Shown here piece after piece: positions 13,831 to 27,469 of a stretch of DNA of 64,000 nucleotides. A program made the position numbers and the translations under genes. Each line of letters starts with the position of its first letter. Within the stretch, counting starts at the first letter, position 1. This DNA is from Lichenostomus cassidix. Lineage: Eukaryota; Chordata; Aves; Passeriformes; Meliphagidae. The notes beneath the pieces were generated by a model, which had not been told where the DNA came from, searched no databases, and saw only the letters and a list, made by a program, of their open reading frames with translations. The stretch spans positions 8,604,426-8,668,425 of the forward strand of contig CM039194.1 in the NCBI GenBank assembly GCA_008360975.2. The letters are read 5' to 3'.

Positions 13831-15452
13831 CAGAGCTGCCAGGAGAGTCTTTCATCTGTCTCAGGCACTACTTGTGTATGATTAAGGCAATTTGAAGAGT
13901 TGACACTTTAATCTTGTTTTAACATATATTTCTAGTCATCCTCACAGATGCAAGAAAACTCTTAACAGTTCTATTCTTGGGATTATGGAACAAAAGAACT
14001 TTCAGAAAATCAGAAGAAAGATGATAGGTTTAGAAGGAAGGCCACTATTTCTGTCCATAATCCAAAACTGTGCATTAGAATGTGTATGAAAATTATTAGC
14101 ATGGTTAGAAATTATGACTAAAAATAACAGCTATTAGATGTAGTACTGGTAAAACCACATTTCAGAAAATATAAGATGTTGGATTTCTCTCATCCACGCA
14201 CTTTTCATTCATTAACTGATGATCAACAAGATGGGGAAGAAAAATTCCCTTTGAGGCCCTGAGGGTCTTAGAGAGAGGATAGGTCAAGGGAAAGCAAGAG
14301 ACACACACGGAGTGAGAGAAAGAGACCATTTTGTGGCCCTGTGAGTTACAGCAAGGCCACAAGGCTCTCTAAAATGAAATGCAACTTCTAATGCAGCACA
14401 AGAATGACAAATTGGGAAGCTCTTCACATTATCAAGGTCATCTTCAAGCCTTTCCAACACTCCGACACTCCACCAGAGCAGAGAGCACCAAAACGGATGT
14501 GACAGAGTTTTTGAGAGGCTAAATTAGATTGAGGCTTTCTGATGTCACTGAATTCTGGTAATTATGTTACTCAGCTTGCTGAGCAGCCATGCCCATATCT
14601 TGCTGCCAGCCTGTGGCAGCCACAATTCATGGCTTGGGTGAACTTCAAGCAACAAAAGGATCTCTCTAATGGGCAAAAACCAGGAGAAATGTGCAGGATG
14701 CTGTACCTTTAAAGTACTGCTGCCAGCCAAATTCCGACTCACAGCAAAGCAGAAATCTTATAAACAAAATTTTCATAAACTGAAGTGTGCCCTTAAGTGT
14801 TTGAAGTATTTTTGTGATTTTTTTCCCTATATCATTTAATAAAGGAAAAAAAATATACTTCAACCAGGCACTAATTTTGCTTCAGGGTTCCCCAAAATTT
14901 CAAAAGTTGCAAGTAATGAACATTGGTTTTAAATTAAGAGTTGATGAGCCATTATCTGCTCTTGATAAAAGTGGGGATTCTGGGAAAACTGAAAATGGAG
15001 AAGTCAGTCTGATTTTCAGGTTCAGATGGTGAGCAATTCTGTTCATATAAAAAATCCCTTTTGACAAACAGTCATTGTTACACCTTATGTTTTGTTACAG
15101 TAGTTTTGCAGTTTATCAATACTGTCTCTAGTAATTGGCTAATATTTTGTACTTGTCTTATTTTCATTGCCTACTTAAAATTCACTGAACCAAAAACCCA
15201 TAGAAACAATTCTTGGAATTTAGGTTCAAGTTGATATGACTTTGAGAACCCATTGATCCACATATGCTCCCAAATAACTGCATGTCAAGCCTTTATAGCT
15301 GGGTTAATACACTTTATGCCTTCTTAATGTATGAGATTTTATGTTTTAGTGTATATCTGCTACTTTGAGTGTGCTGTGTTGAATTAAATGCATGTGTGGT
15401 TCAAACAGGTCTAGGGTGACAACTGGGGCTAATCTTAAAGCACTTTACACAG

Positions 15453-15788
15453 CCTTCCAATATTTCAAGGGGGCCTACAGGACAGCTGAAGAGGGACTTT
15501 TGACAATGGCATGGTGTGATAGGACAAGAGTGGTTTCAAACTGACAGAGAGCAGGATTAGATTGGATATTTTTTGAAGAAATTCCTCCCTGTGAGGGTGA
15601 TGAGGCCCTGGCACAGGTTGCCCAGAGAAGCTGTGGCTGCCCCAGGATCCCTGGGAGTGTCCAAGGCCAGGTTGGATGGGACTTGGAGCAACCTGGGGTA
15701 GTGGAAGGTGTCCCTGCCCATGGCAGAGGGATGGAACTCGATGATCTTTAACGTCCCTTCCAACCCAAACTGTTCTGTGATTATTATC
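15453..15788 (+). mobile_element. CR1 LINE 3' end, longer copy
   Basis: Sense CR1 of about 336 bp. It starts with 'ccttccaatatttcaaggggg', includes 'cctacaggacagctgaagag' and 'gatgaggccctggcacaggt', and ends 'cgtcccttccaacccaaact' and 'gttctgtgattatt'. It is one of the longest and least decayed copies in the window. Confidence 0.95.
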
Positions 15789-16576
15789 TACAGTTGGGGT
15801 TTTTTAATGAAAGCTGTAAATCAAGAAAACACACATCACCCTCTTTAGAAAAGAATCCAGCTTAAGAGTAACCAGCTTGTTATTGGCCCTTTCCCTGCAC
15901 TCAACAGTCAATGACTGAATCCTGCTTCAGTTTTAACCACACTGTGTTAACCACACCCAAGTTCTCTGTAGCTCTCTATGCTGATTATCAGATAACCCTG
16001 GCCATTTCTTTTTTTCTTTAGCATCCCAAAGGAACAGGCATCAGTGCAAATTTCTATCACCCAGGTGAAGAAGACAGTGTGGGCCTTTTCCAGGAAAGGA
16101 CTTCAACAAATGCTTCACTAAAGCAAGAACATAAATTTATGAAAATAAATGGGATAACGCAAGTATTTATTATAAACCACTGCTTAAGTAGCCATGTGAT
16201 CCCCAGATCCCTGCTGAGACACGTATCAAGATTACACACTGTAATACACTTATTAACATGGAAACAAAATGCAGGAAACACAATTCCCAGGCAAAATACT
16301 CGGTACAACACCTTCCCCATGGCAAACTAACTCATATTACCACAGGACCTTTGGACAGGTTTCCATAATGTTTTCTCAGGGTTACTCAAACTACATCCCC
16401 AGGCTTACAGACCTGGCCAGGCCACCATCACTCCCCTGCCATCAATGAGAAGCACAACCAAATACAGAGGAAAACAACAAACCCAACACACCTGTACCAA
16501 CCTCCTGCCTCATGCTCACCCTGTGGAGCACAGCCACCTCTGGAAACAAGCCTTCAACAGTGTTCTCATGGAATTA

Positions 16577-16843
<267 letters not shown>

Positions 16844-19017
16844 TTACATGTAATGTAAAGCTACAGTAAAGCTACACACTGCTGGCCTGGCTCACCTGGC
16901 AGATTTTCCATTAAATGACCTTTGGGGAGATATTTGTATATATACAGACAGATACATGTTATCATATCTATCATTACATATTTTCTTTCTATCAAGATAC
17001 TCATATTCCTGCAGCACTTCATGGACCATGGGCTGATGAGCCTCTTCCTTCACCAGCAGCACAGAAATGCATTCTCACCTTGAAAATGGACCGAAAAATA
17101 AATATTCAACAGGGAAAAAGGAAAGTCTGCTTCTCCTCTCTCTGCTGTAAGTAAGGACAAAATTGTATTCCCTGCTTTTAGGACTAAAATAGGCAACAGT
17201 GGATGGTGTGCTCAACATTAATGTGCTTTTCCAGCCCCTGACAGTTTGTTTCTTTTGTTTTCTCAACATTTCATTTGGGTTACCTGAATTTATTGGAGAA
17301 CATGAAGAAAACTGCTGAAATGTTGCATCTTCCAGACAGGAAAGCTTTTTCCTGTAGGCCAGGGACTCTTTTATTTACTATTGTAGTCTTGGCCCATTAT
17401 GTTGAAGCAATTTAAAATAATAATGCTAAAAAAATCACCCTTCACCTAGCAAGTAAAAAATATTCAATAAAAGTGAGATCAACCATAACTTCCAAGATCA
17501 ATCCTCTAAAGATGGAATTTTCCCTTTGTCTACCCTTTGTATTGAAAATTGATTAACTTTTCGTAAGACTGACAAGTTTTTACTAGTCCTTTTGATTTAA
17601 TGTCAGGAAACAAAACCAGTGCAAAACACTTCAGCTGTGACACACTTAGTAGATTTATGAATCTGACTTTAAAATACATTAATTATTTAAATGGAAATAA
17701 CATTCCAATTACCACCATCGTTAATAGCCTTATACATCCATGGTTGCAAAACTACATGGGAATTTCACTGTTGGGTCCAGAGGGAAAATACTGGATAGAG
17801 TCTACCAGCAGAAAGGAGGCAAAACAGCTCCAAACAGAAGGGGATGGGCCACCTGTGGAATTTTTTTTGCTCAAAGCAATTCTGTTATGGAGAACAAACA
17901 AATGGGTACTGCATTGATCAAGGTCCATCACCCCTGGAGAGACTCTACTTCCAGTTGCTCCTTTGGGGTGAATCCCTCTGCAATGAGCCTCCTAAAGATC
18001 CACCTCCAGGTCTTAAAAATTACATTTTTCTGCAGCAGTGTACGTTACCTGCCTTGAGCTTTTCCTTGCAGACAAGGTTATAGTGCACGACAGACTATTT
18101 TTCTTTTAAATAAAACAAAGCAAAGGCACAGCATCAGCTCATCTAGCAGTCAGAGGGAACAAGATCTCACTGCATCACGTTCAACTCAGCTTCCTCTGCC
18201 CACGGGCAATGAAATTCCCATCTTTGGGGGAAATTTAAAGTTGCAGAGAGCTTCAAAATAGAGAGCAATCACAAATCAATCACAAGTCTACCTAATGAGG
18301 CAAGAAAAGGTCTGTTAAAACTATAACCTGGGTAATTAAAAATTGCTCATTACCGAAAAAAAATGTCCCTTTAAACCTGGGTGGATACACTGGTCTTGCA
18401 AGAGCACATAAAAAGCATCTTGTTAAAGAGAAAAATAAAGAATTGGTGTCATCCACTTAAGCTGTGAATCCTGCTGCTGTGAGAGCCCAGAGCTGCCCCA
18501 CAGATGTGTCCCCAGCCTGGGTGGCCTCAGCTGTGCTGTCACCAAGGGGCACAAGACCAGAGCCACGCAGCTCAGCATTAAAAGCACTCATAGCCTATCG
18601 AAATTGTGCATTAACAGGCATTATTTTGTCTTTTGAGAGGTGACCCCACTGTCAGCTCAGCCATGCTGGCGGCCAGATTGTGTGGAGGATGCTTGTGGAG
18701 GAGGAGAGTTCTCCTGGCTGAGACTGAACTTACTCTGGTCCATCAGGAGGGCCCCAGATGTTCAGGAACATTTACTGATTTTGATAACAGCAAGAAGAGA
18801 AGAATTAAAACAAGAGTAGCCAAGGTCTGTGCTTGCTCTTGTGAGAGAGACCTGGGCTCCAGGCACATCTGCAAACAAAGCCCAGAGGAGCTTCGAGGCA
18901 GACCTTACAACACTGAGTTTGTGCTCCTTTGCAATGGCAATGGTTTGCAGGCTGCCAAACCTTTATTTCCGTGAGAGTTTTAATATACCAATGAAATAAG
19001 TTTCATGTAAAAAGGGC

Positions 19018-19034
19018 AAAAAAAAAAAAAAAAA
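19018..19034 (+). repeat. A17 homopolymer
   Basis: A run of 17 A within the intron between the EF-hand exons. It follows the end of a 113-codon open frame (18633-18974) by 43 bp, but no retrocopy could be recognised. Confidence 0.95.
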
Positions 19035-19380
19035 GGAGAGTAGAACAGACACTTAGATGCCACTATGCAAAAGCTGGCTTTGAATTCAGATGAAAGTGTT
19101 TTCTTATACCTACCATGTCTTTATGAAAAAATCATTGCCTTCAAAGGAAATACTAGATATATTCATAGCCCTGAGATCTGAGGGAATTTACACTGACACT
19201 TTGCATTGTGAGGAAAGGACTGAGCATCCTGTCAACAGCCTGAGGACTGAAATGCAGCACAAACTGTCCTGGAGAGCAGTGAGCTCAGGGAGGAGGAGGC
19301 TCATGCCTGCAACACACACTCTGTTCCCTGGGAAGTGAGAGTGCAGATGAGACACTCAAGGGTGAACTTATTCTGAGCAA

Positions 19381-19474
19381 GCTGGTCTAGTGGAAGGCGT
19401 CCCTGCCCAAGGCAGGGGTTGGAAGGAGATGAATTTTAAGGTCCCTTCCAACCCAAACCATCCTATAATTCTAC
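19381..19474 (+). mobile_element. CR1 LINE 3' tail
   Basis: Sense CR1: 'gctggtctagtggaaggcgt', 'ccctgcccaaggcagggg', then 'aaggtcccttccaacccaaa' and 'ccatcctataattctac'. Only about the last 95 bp are present. It is the only CR1 in the intron between the two exons. Confidence 0.92.
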
Positions 19475-20270
19475 AAAGGCACAGCTTTGGAAACTGGAAC
19501 AGGTCCCAGATATGACTGGCTTCCAAAAGGCTCTTAAAAGGCATTTGCTTCTAATTCTTCTCGTGGATGCCATAATGAAATGGAAAAGACATTTTATAGG
19601 ACTGTTTCCCCAGGTCTGCATGTGCAAAGAGCAAGTTGAGGACACACAGTACCCAGATTGAGTGCCTGGGCTACCTGTTTGGTTCACTTTACCAATGAGA
19701 TGAACTCCAACAGCACAGCATGCCCCCAATTAGAAATAACTGTTATTTCAAGCTCTCACCTTTTCTGTCAAGTTCTGCTAATCGACATTTCAGCATCTGC
19801 CCAGGGATTTTGGGACAAAAAACCTGTTGAAAAACTTTCCAACGTTGCTGTCACATTACTCTATGTTAATGCACAGTCCAGAAGGCAGGGAGGAAGAATT
19901 AAGAGATTTCTGCCTAACTTACATGCACCTTAAAAATCCAAATTAATTCTCCCCAAGCCAGCTAAGTGGAAATACTTCAGAAGATGTCGGTTAGCAGAAC
20001 AAGGATTAGTATCTATTTTCAGGAGTCTGGATGGGGCTGGAAAACTGCCATGTTTTTGTTTGGAGATGAGCTTCAAATGTTCCAGACAACACTGACTCCT
20101 GGGAGATGCAGAAAGACTTGTTGACTGTGTTAGATTTTCGTCCTTTACCTGCTGCTGGCTGGACAGGTACAAATGACCGTTCCCCCCTGAGTGCTGCTGC
20201 GTTACATTCAATTCACACTTTGAATGAAAATCCACTTCATAATTCCACTTTCACTGAACAATGAACCCAC

Positions 20271-20461
20271 CTGAGCCAGTTCAGAGCTGCTAAGATGCCC
20301 ATCACTGTTCAGATCCAAGTGCTTGAACAGATCTTCAATTAGGAAGCGCTTCTGGGCGACTCTGTCCTTGGCCAGGCTGCTGGGCGGGCTCTGCCGGCGA
20401 GCCTGCAGGTCCAGCAGGATGCTCTTGAGCCGGCTGTAGTCTGCCATGGTGCAGCTCTCAC
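20271..20461 (-). CDS. FSTL4: FSTL4 exon A: post-Kazal linker and first EF-hand
   Basis: This internal coding exon is 191 nt long on the minus strand. The translation starts with the tail of a split Gly codon, then ESCTMADYSRLKSILLDLQ, and ends LSSSELAQ, 63 full codons in all. From family knowledge, the CTMA..RLK..LL.LQ block follows the Kazal domain in FSTL4 and FSTL5, and the ending HLSSSELAQ is FSTL4-like rather than FSTL5-like. The EF-hand loop DLNSDGHLSSSE sits near residues 50-61, with D1, N3, D5, G6 and E12 all present, so calcium binding is expected. Borders: the acceptor reads TCTCAG at 20462 and the donor reads CAG|GTGGGT with GT at 20270-20269. The upstream intron is phase 1 (G|GT) and the downstream intron is phase 0. 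FSTL4 is known as a secreted, brain-expressed extracellular protein. Odd points are that the exon starts with GTGAGA, itself a good donor sequence, and that it contains an internal ATG in strong Kozak context (ACCATGG). The main alternative is FSTL5; the motif details favour FSTL4. Confidence 0.92.
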
Positions 20462-20495
20462 CTGAGAGATAAGACAGCATTACTGGACCACGTGC

Positions 20496-20503
20496 ATTTG
20501 CAT
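20496..20503 (-). promoter_or_regulatory. Octamer motif (ATGCAAAT on the gene strand)
   Basis: A perfect POU-type octamer lies 35 nt before the exon A acceptor. A single 8-mer match is expected by chance at this scale, so function is only a possibility. Confidence 0.2.
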
Positions 20504-22702
20504 TGATCTTTTCAAAGGGCTGAGGTTCTAAAGGGAAAAATTAGGCACATATGTCTGCATACTCAGCCCCGCTCAGCTCTGCACTTGAGGAGCTCCTGCA
20601 GTTGTTACTTTTTGTAATAGCTGGCAGATTTTCTAAATCCTGCTGTCAGGGATGCTCTCCAGCATGTTACCTTCCAGATTTTATAGGGCTTAAGTTTCAG
20701 ACTTCCACATTCAGTTTTTTAACTCCCACAAATATTAAATTGGCTCTGTGCTTTTATACATGAATAAATTCATATGTCCTATGACTATAAAGTAAAAAAG
20801 ACCAAAACAAACCCCAGACAGGCTAATGTTTAGAAAGTTCCACTAATGTAAATGGTACCTCAGAGTATCACCCTGTGCCAAACATGGGGCTGACCTCAAG
20901 GAATCCTTAGGACAGGCTGTGGTGGCAGAAGGCCAAAGGAAGGACAGTGAGATGCTCAGGGCTGCGGGGAGCCCCTGCAGCTAGGGTGGCACTGGTGCCT
21001 GCTCTCATCACCCTGCTGCAGGCTGAAATAAACACTGTCCTCAGCCCCTGACCAGGCAAAAAGATTATTATCAGGGAAAAGACCTCAAGCCACTCTGCCT
21101 GAAGTGATTCAGGCTTGGCTGAAGAAATCAGATCGTACCCTCCTGACCCTGAAAGCTCACACGGTGCCCGCAGCATTCCAGCTCTCCCACAGCTCTTCTC
21201 CTCCTCGAGGAAACACATACACATGCCCGAAGTGGTGTAGATGTTATGACCCTTTTCTGCTCATCTGCTGTCTGGCAGAGCTCAGCAGAATGAGAAATGG
21301 CAACTGTCTTTTTGTGCAAATCTGTGTGCTTCAGCGCAGGGCACAGCGGCTGGTGCCTCACAGCAGACCCTGCAGCACCCTCAGGCTCCAGCTGCCCCCA
21401 CTCTGTGGGCATCAACCACATCCCACCAACAGCATCAACACATTCAGCTGTTCCCCTCAGATATCCTCATGGCTATAACGTAATTTCTCCACAATGTAAA
21501 TAGCTTTACTCTCTGCAATACTGGGTTTAAAACAAACTTCTCTTTTAAACCCCATCACTGATCCTTTTGCATTAAATCCAAGATTTAATCTGAAATCTAG
21601 GAGAACATGGTCCCACCTCAGTTTGAGGGACAATACCCTTGTAGATAGCTCCCCAAAGACTCTAAACGTTACTCTGAAAAATAACAGCAGACTCTGGCAC
21701 ACTGACAACTAATGTTCCTGTCCTTTTCTTGCTGAGCTGCAACATTTTGGACCTCTTGGTCCCACTCCAACCAAAACCCAATTAAAATTCCAGGTGGGAG
21801 GCATTTCTCTGATAGCAAACCCATCTACTGTCAATGTTTTTTTTTTCACCCTTCATATTTTGTGCTCTCAACTTCAAAAGCACCATGACTTGAGAAGGTG
21901 AGAGAGGACACAGAGGCTGGACATGTGCTCACCAGTCAGGTCAGTGCCCTCCTGCTACATGAGCAAGAACTGCAAGACAAGGCTTATTTCCTACCCTGAA
22001 CTCAGACCCATCTAGTTCAGAGAGTTTCTCGCTGCTCAGGGATATTAAGCAGCTGATAAATTTTTCCTTCCCTCTAAACAACCTCCAAAAATCACTTGGT
22101 CCCACATGGGATCAGTCTTGTTTTACAGAAAAAACAAGGCTATTCAGCTACTATTAGTTGCATTTATTATTCTTGACTTCTTTATCCCCAGCCATGTAGT
22201 TTGATGGTTTGTGAAGGCAGTATGTTTTTTTTATTCAATCACCAACTTATTTAAGAGAAAAACTGATTACAGTATCCATTTAATCAAGCTATGCTGTTGT
22301 AAATACTGTTTTAGCTACTGCAATAATATTTTTTCTCTGAGCTGGAGTTTTATTTTCAGTCAAATATCAATCCCAGAATTGTATCTAGGGCTAATGAAGA
22401 TAGGGAAATCTATCTAATTTGCTTCCACTTCAGTTTCTGCTTTGTGGTTTCCATTAGTGAGCACCAGCACAGCCACAGGCACCACACACAGTGACACCCA
22501 GGTGGTCTGACCCACTTCCATGGTGCTCCCCACAAGCACATGCCAAAGCAGTTCTTCCTTTACCCCCTGCAGATGTTCGCAGCAGCTGGGACTTCTTTTT
22601 GTAGATATGTGCTGTTGCCTGGGAAGGGCTTTCCCAGCTTTTCTCAAGCCCAGCATTAGCCTGTGTCCCCAAAAGCCACATCCATGTGGGGTTTTATCAC
22701 AC

Positions 22703-22937
22703 CTGCAAGGATGGTGACTCCACCAGTATCCTGGGCAGACTGGAGATAATCCTTTCAGTGAAAAAATTTTTCCTAATACTCAACCTAAGCTTGCCATGGC
22801 ACAACTTGAAGGAGTTTCGTCACATCCTGTCATTTACTACTTGGGAGATCAACCCTCACTTGGCTGCAAGTTCCTTTCAAGTAGTTTTAGAGAGTGAGAA
22901 GCTCCCCCTGAGCCTCCTTTTCTCAGGCTGAACCCCT
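22703..22937 (-). mobile_element. CR1 LINE 3' region
   Basis: Antisense CR1: 'gcaaggatggtgactccacc', 'cctttcagtgaaaaaatttt', 'tcctaatactcaacctaagc', 'acttgggagatcaaccctca' and 'ctgagcctccttttctcagg'. The copy ends before the last terminal segment and is moderately diverged. Confidence 0.93.
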
Positions 22938-24616
22938 CAAGCATGTGAGCCAGGAGACAGTGATCTCCTTTCACTGAATTACAACCCTCCTGGATTCTTC
23001 CATGCTCAGAAAACAAAGCCACCTGAAAACTGCTTTTCTTGAAGAAGTACACACCAATCTGGGATGCAAGCCAGCCCAAGGTGAATGTGGCCATTTGGGG
23101 ATGTTCAGAGGGTCACAGCCATGCTGCAGATTCCAGGCAAGTGTGACGGGCATGAAGAGCGAAATAAAGGAAAGGACGGAGCTGGTGACAGCTGCTGGCA
23201 GCAATTCCCAAATCCTGCTGTAAACTCACAATACATTTTTCCTCCCCACTATTGCTGTGTTCAAGGCCATGGACCCAGCAGAGCCCCATGCTGCATGGCA
23301 GGATGAGGACAGACCACGGTGAACACATCAAAGAAAACCAGCAGTAAGACAATTACATCTCTTATTTAAAAAATAAGTCCAGTTTCACATGTTTTACCAT
23401 ATGCTGCAGGCAGAAGGTCAGAAGGTGCTTCTGGCCCCTGCCAAAAATGGCCCAAAATCTCATTACTTTCACTTCCCTCTGGAGAAAACCACATTCTCCA
23501 GCTCTGTTGGGAGTGGATCCCAAGCTTCTCCACAGTGTGGATGTGACAGACTGCATGGGTCTAACACCTTTGCACATTTTCCCTGACATTCCAGACATCT
23601 GAGGGCTGCAGTGATGCACAAGCAGTTAGTCAGAGCCCAGCAGTGCTGAGCTGTTTAGCAGAACACAAGTAAAAACAATAAAATTCTGTCCCAGTGTGTG
23701 AGATTGATAATTTTTTTCTCTGAATGAATTAAAAGATCAATAGAAAAAATGCACTACATCTGTAACATATATATATGCATATAAATAGATACATATGATT
23801 TATATACTTATTCTTACTGCAGTGGAAAAACAGAGGCAAAACTACTCCAGGTCAAAGGAAGTACTCTGACCTGAAACTACAACTTTTTACTAAGTCTGGC
23901 CAAAGTGTTAGCTCAGAAATTATCCATGCTTGCGATGTCTGAGATGTTTTGCTGCACAACCCAGACATAATGCTATTTATTTCGAACAAACTAAGGCACT
24001 GCAGCAACCAGACATGGATGCTGGGAGCATCCTAGAAAAGACACTGCTTGCTCTGCCAAGTTAGGGAGGAGACACATTCAGGCAACTTGAAACATTTGGG
24101 AAGCCAATGCAAAGACAGCAAGATTCTTCTGTAGCAAAGATGCTTCCCCTCATTTACTAGGCATTATTATTTCATCCTTTAACTTACCTTCCCTAGAGAC
24201 TGCTGACACTGAGCTGGTTTATAGGTCTTGGAGAGCTCTGTATTTTCTCTCCTTCCCTCCCACCTCCTCCCGCTGTCCTGACATCTGTAATCTTCTTACA
24301 CTGTGCCAAGGATCTACCAACTTTATCTACTAAATACTGTCTATTTAGACTTCTGCCACCTCTTGTCCTGCTCTTCCAGGTATTACAAACATGAATTTTA
24401 AGCAAAAAGAATGTCAGAAAAGCTGTCTGCATGCCCTCTCCCTTATCTCCATTCTTCTCTCTCTTTGCTCATTGCCCCCAGCAGTTTCCTCTGCAACACA
24501 AGCTCATCAGCAGCTGCTCTCCTTGGTAGGTCTTGCAAATGGATGTCTCTCAGCTTGGTTTCCTTGTCAGGGCTTCCCAGGGACTTGGATTCTGCTCACA
24601 ATTGTAAGTGGTATTG

Positions 24617-24848
24617 GGAGGTTTAGGTTGGATATCAGGAAAAGTTCTTCACCCAGAGGGTGTCTGGGCACTGAACAGGCTCCCCAGGGATGTGGTCACA
24701 GCACCCATCTGACAGAGCTCAAGGAGCACTTGGACAATGTTCTCAAGCACAGGGTGGGATTTCTGGGGTTATCCTGTGCAGGGCCAGGAGCTGGACCCAA
24801 TGATCCTTGTGGGTTCCTTCTAACTCAGGATTTTCTGATTCCATGATT
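24617..24848 (+). mobile_element. CR1 LINE 3' end, distinct subfamily
   Basis: Sense CR1: 'gggaggtttaggttggatat', 'gggtgtctgggcactgaaca', 'ggctccccagggatgtggtc', 'gggccaggagctggacccaa', ending in 'tctgattccatgatt'. The CACTG.ACAGGCT and GTGGTCACAGC wording marks a different lineage from the 'gaggccctggcacagg' copies. Confidence 0.95.
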
Positions 24849-27469
24849 TTAGCTGACCCCACTGCTCTTCAGAGCTGTGTTTCTAAGGGTTTCTTCCCTT
24901 CCCTGTTGCTCTGAATATCAGAAATGCCACGGTGTGTGTTCCAGGTGCCTGTGTGGTACTGCCAGCTGACCCTGTGTGCACTCAGGCCCCATCCCAGCAC
25001 ACAGCTGGGGAACCAACACACTGAGAGATGCCCATGCAAATTCTCAATGAGCTAAAACTGCTATTCTGTCATGCCCTAAACTGATTCTCTAATTCTAGTT
25101 CATTATTTCCATTTTCATGCTGGGGAACATCTCCAAAGAAACAAGCCCTTCTTATCAGTTTACAGCATTTCCAAACCCAGTGAAGCCTGGAACTGTTTGA
25201 ATTAAAAAGAAAAAAAAGGGGACAGGGAAAGAAAAACAATAAGACAGAAGAAGAGTAAAAGAAAAACCAGTGTATGAAGGTCTGATTGCTAAAATGTGGC
25301 CAATAACTGTCACATCTACACGCTCTGCTCACTCCAGGCAATGCTGCTTCTTGCTCTGTTTTGCAGCAGCGACGTAATTCATCCTGTTTAGCACTTCTGC
25401 ATGCTTTGGCAGATAAAATATTGATCAGCCTGCCAAGAAACACAGAATGCCATTCCGTTTTTATGTCAGAACTCAGTAATGAACTACATTTATCAAGAGC
25501 ATCCTCCCTGTGAAAGGTCAGTGGTGAATGTGGCTAAATTGTGATGACAGATCATTAATCCAGCTCCCTCAATAATTGCCCTCTTTAAAAATTTTACTCC
25601 CGGTTTCTGTGAATTGCTGCAGGTTTTTACACTTGGATCCCACAGCAATCTTCAACCCAGTTCTGAGTAAAAGCAGGTAACAGAGGAACAGCAAGGCTGG
25701 GGATGAAAGTGTCCTTCAAAGGAATGCAGGTTACAAAATAAAAATAAACTGGGGAAGTGCAGAGACTGCTTTGATGGGAAAAATAATCTCCCAGTGAAAT
25801 ACTACCGTGCAAGGTGCCTTACAATGCAATGATTAGTCGAAATGTCAGTACTTCTTTAAATATCAAAAATGATCTGATAACACCTACAGAGCACCAATCT
25901 GAGAGACCTTGGTGTGCAGTTTACCTGACAGTAGATTTGAGCCTGAACACACACAGAAGTCTTTAGAGGATTTGAGTCCCACTGGTTCCTGAGCTATTTT
26001 TCAGCAAAACTATCTGGGCTGCAAGAATGGCAGGAGGCACCTGCAGCTCTTCCTAAAATCCGTGAGAGAAGCTGTGCAGCCATTAGCATCCAGGCTAAGT
26101 ACAAGAGTGTGTGATGATCCACACAAGAAGGCATTTACAGAGATTCAGACTTCTTGTGACCCTTCAAAAACTCTGGAGAAGGTTCCCCTGAGTGGCATCT
26201 CCACACACCTGGAGCGCAGGTACCCAGTCCATGCTCTCAGATCTGGGCTCCAGCCCTTGAAAATCTGCAGCTGTGCTGCCAATCCCAGCACAGGATTAGA
26301 CTCAGGGGGTTTTCACTGCAGGTGAGACAGGACACAACAACCAGGGATCCCACATTCTCTGGATCTCACCATCAACTCCTGAAATCCACCCACGGCAGGA
26401 CAGGGCTCCTGCTGACTGTCCCCATGGGAGAGGATGAGAACAACCCCATAAAAATCACCCACCACTGAAGGGGGAACTCCAGTGGCACGAATTTGCAAGG
26501 CAACCCTTCGCCACCACCAAATGTGGTAATAAAGAGCAATTTGGAGCAGGCTGAAGAATGTAATTTCTAAGACAGGAGGCATCAGGGGTGTCATTTTATT
26601 TGACAGCTCCTCTCAGACCATGCTGACTATATTCAGCTGTTCCTGTGGCAGTTTTCAAGCTCCAGGAAGAAATTCAGTGCAGGAGATGAGAGCACTAAGC
26701 TTTGTTTTCTCGTCTGTATCCATAGGGCAAAAAAGATATGGTTACTGAAAATAACATTTCTAGACAAAATTAAAGGGGTTGGAGAAAAGTTCTTTTTTCA
26801 TACAGCCCACCCTTCCCTGTGTTTCACTCAGGCTTTATCTGGCACTGTTAGAAGGATCAGAAAATGACTAAACTAAAATGTTACAGGATACAAATTTATT
26901 TCTGAGTGTGGCTCCTTAATTCTTGTGCCATTTATGGCAAAATTCTTCATCAGCACCAGCCTGTTCTCCTGCATACAAAATGAAAGTGTTGGCATGCTGA
27001 ACAGTGGAAATGTGGTCCCAAAACATCAGACTGCTGAACCTGAGTGAGACATTAGGTGAACTCTTTACTCCAATGATCTGTTGCCTCGTGGCCTGTTTGA
27101 CTCAACAGAACAGGTTTACATGGGGACAGAAAAATTAAAGATGACTTCAGTTCTTCAGGGGTCTCCTTGCAAATCCCCATTCTGCCATGCAAATTTTTTA
27201 TCTGTCTCTTTCTATCTATCTTCCTCTTCCTTTAACTGCTTCTTTCTGCATGGAGAGCTTGGCTGGACTTTCCTCCTACTTTTCCAGTGTGGCTGGAAAG
27301 AAGAAAATGACCACTTTTCTCAACAATTTACATGAACAGACTCCTCTGAGCAAACGCAGCTGCAGAAGGAGAACATCAAGAAACCTTTTTGGCATTGAAA
27401 ATTTCTTCCAATTTAGAGATATCTGTGAGTTTTGAATCTTCCCAACTCTCATTTTTATAGGCTGTAAGT

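Noticed and set aside
18633..19034. 113-codon open frame followed by an A17 run, suggesting a retrocopy
   Set aside because: No known protein recognised, no target-site duplication found, and processed retrocopies are rare in birds because CR1 does not copy polyadenylated mRNA efficiently.
20208..20270. Continuation of the exon A frame past LAQ
   Set aside because: The CAG|GTGGGT donor precedes it, and family alignment continues with exon B instead.
24391..24846. 151-codon plus-strand open frame
   Set aside because: Its second half is CR1 3' sequence and the first half has no recognisable domain.
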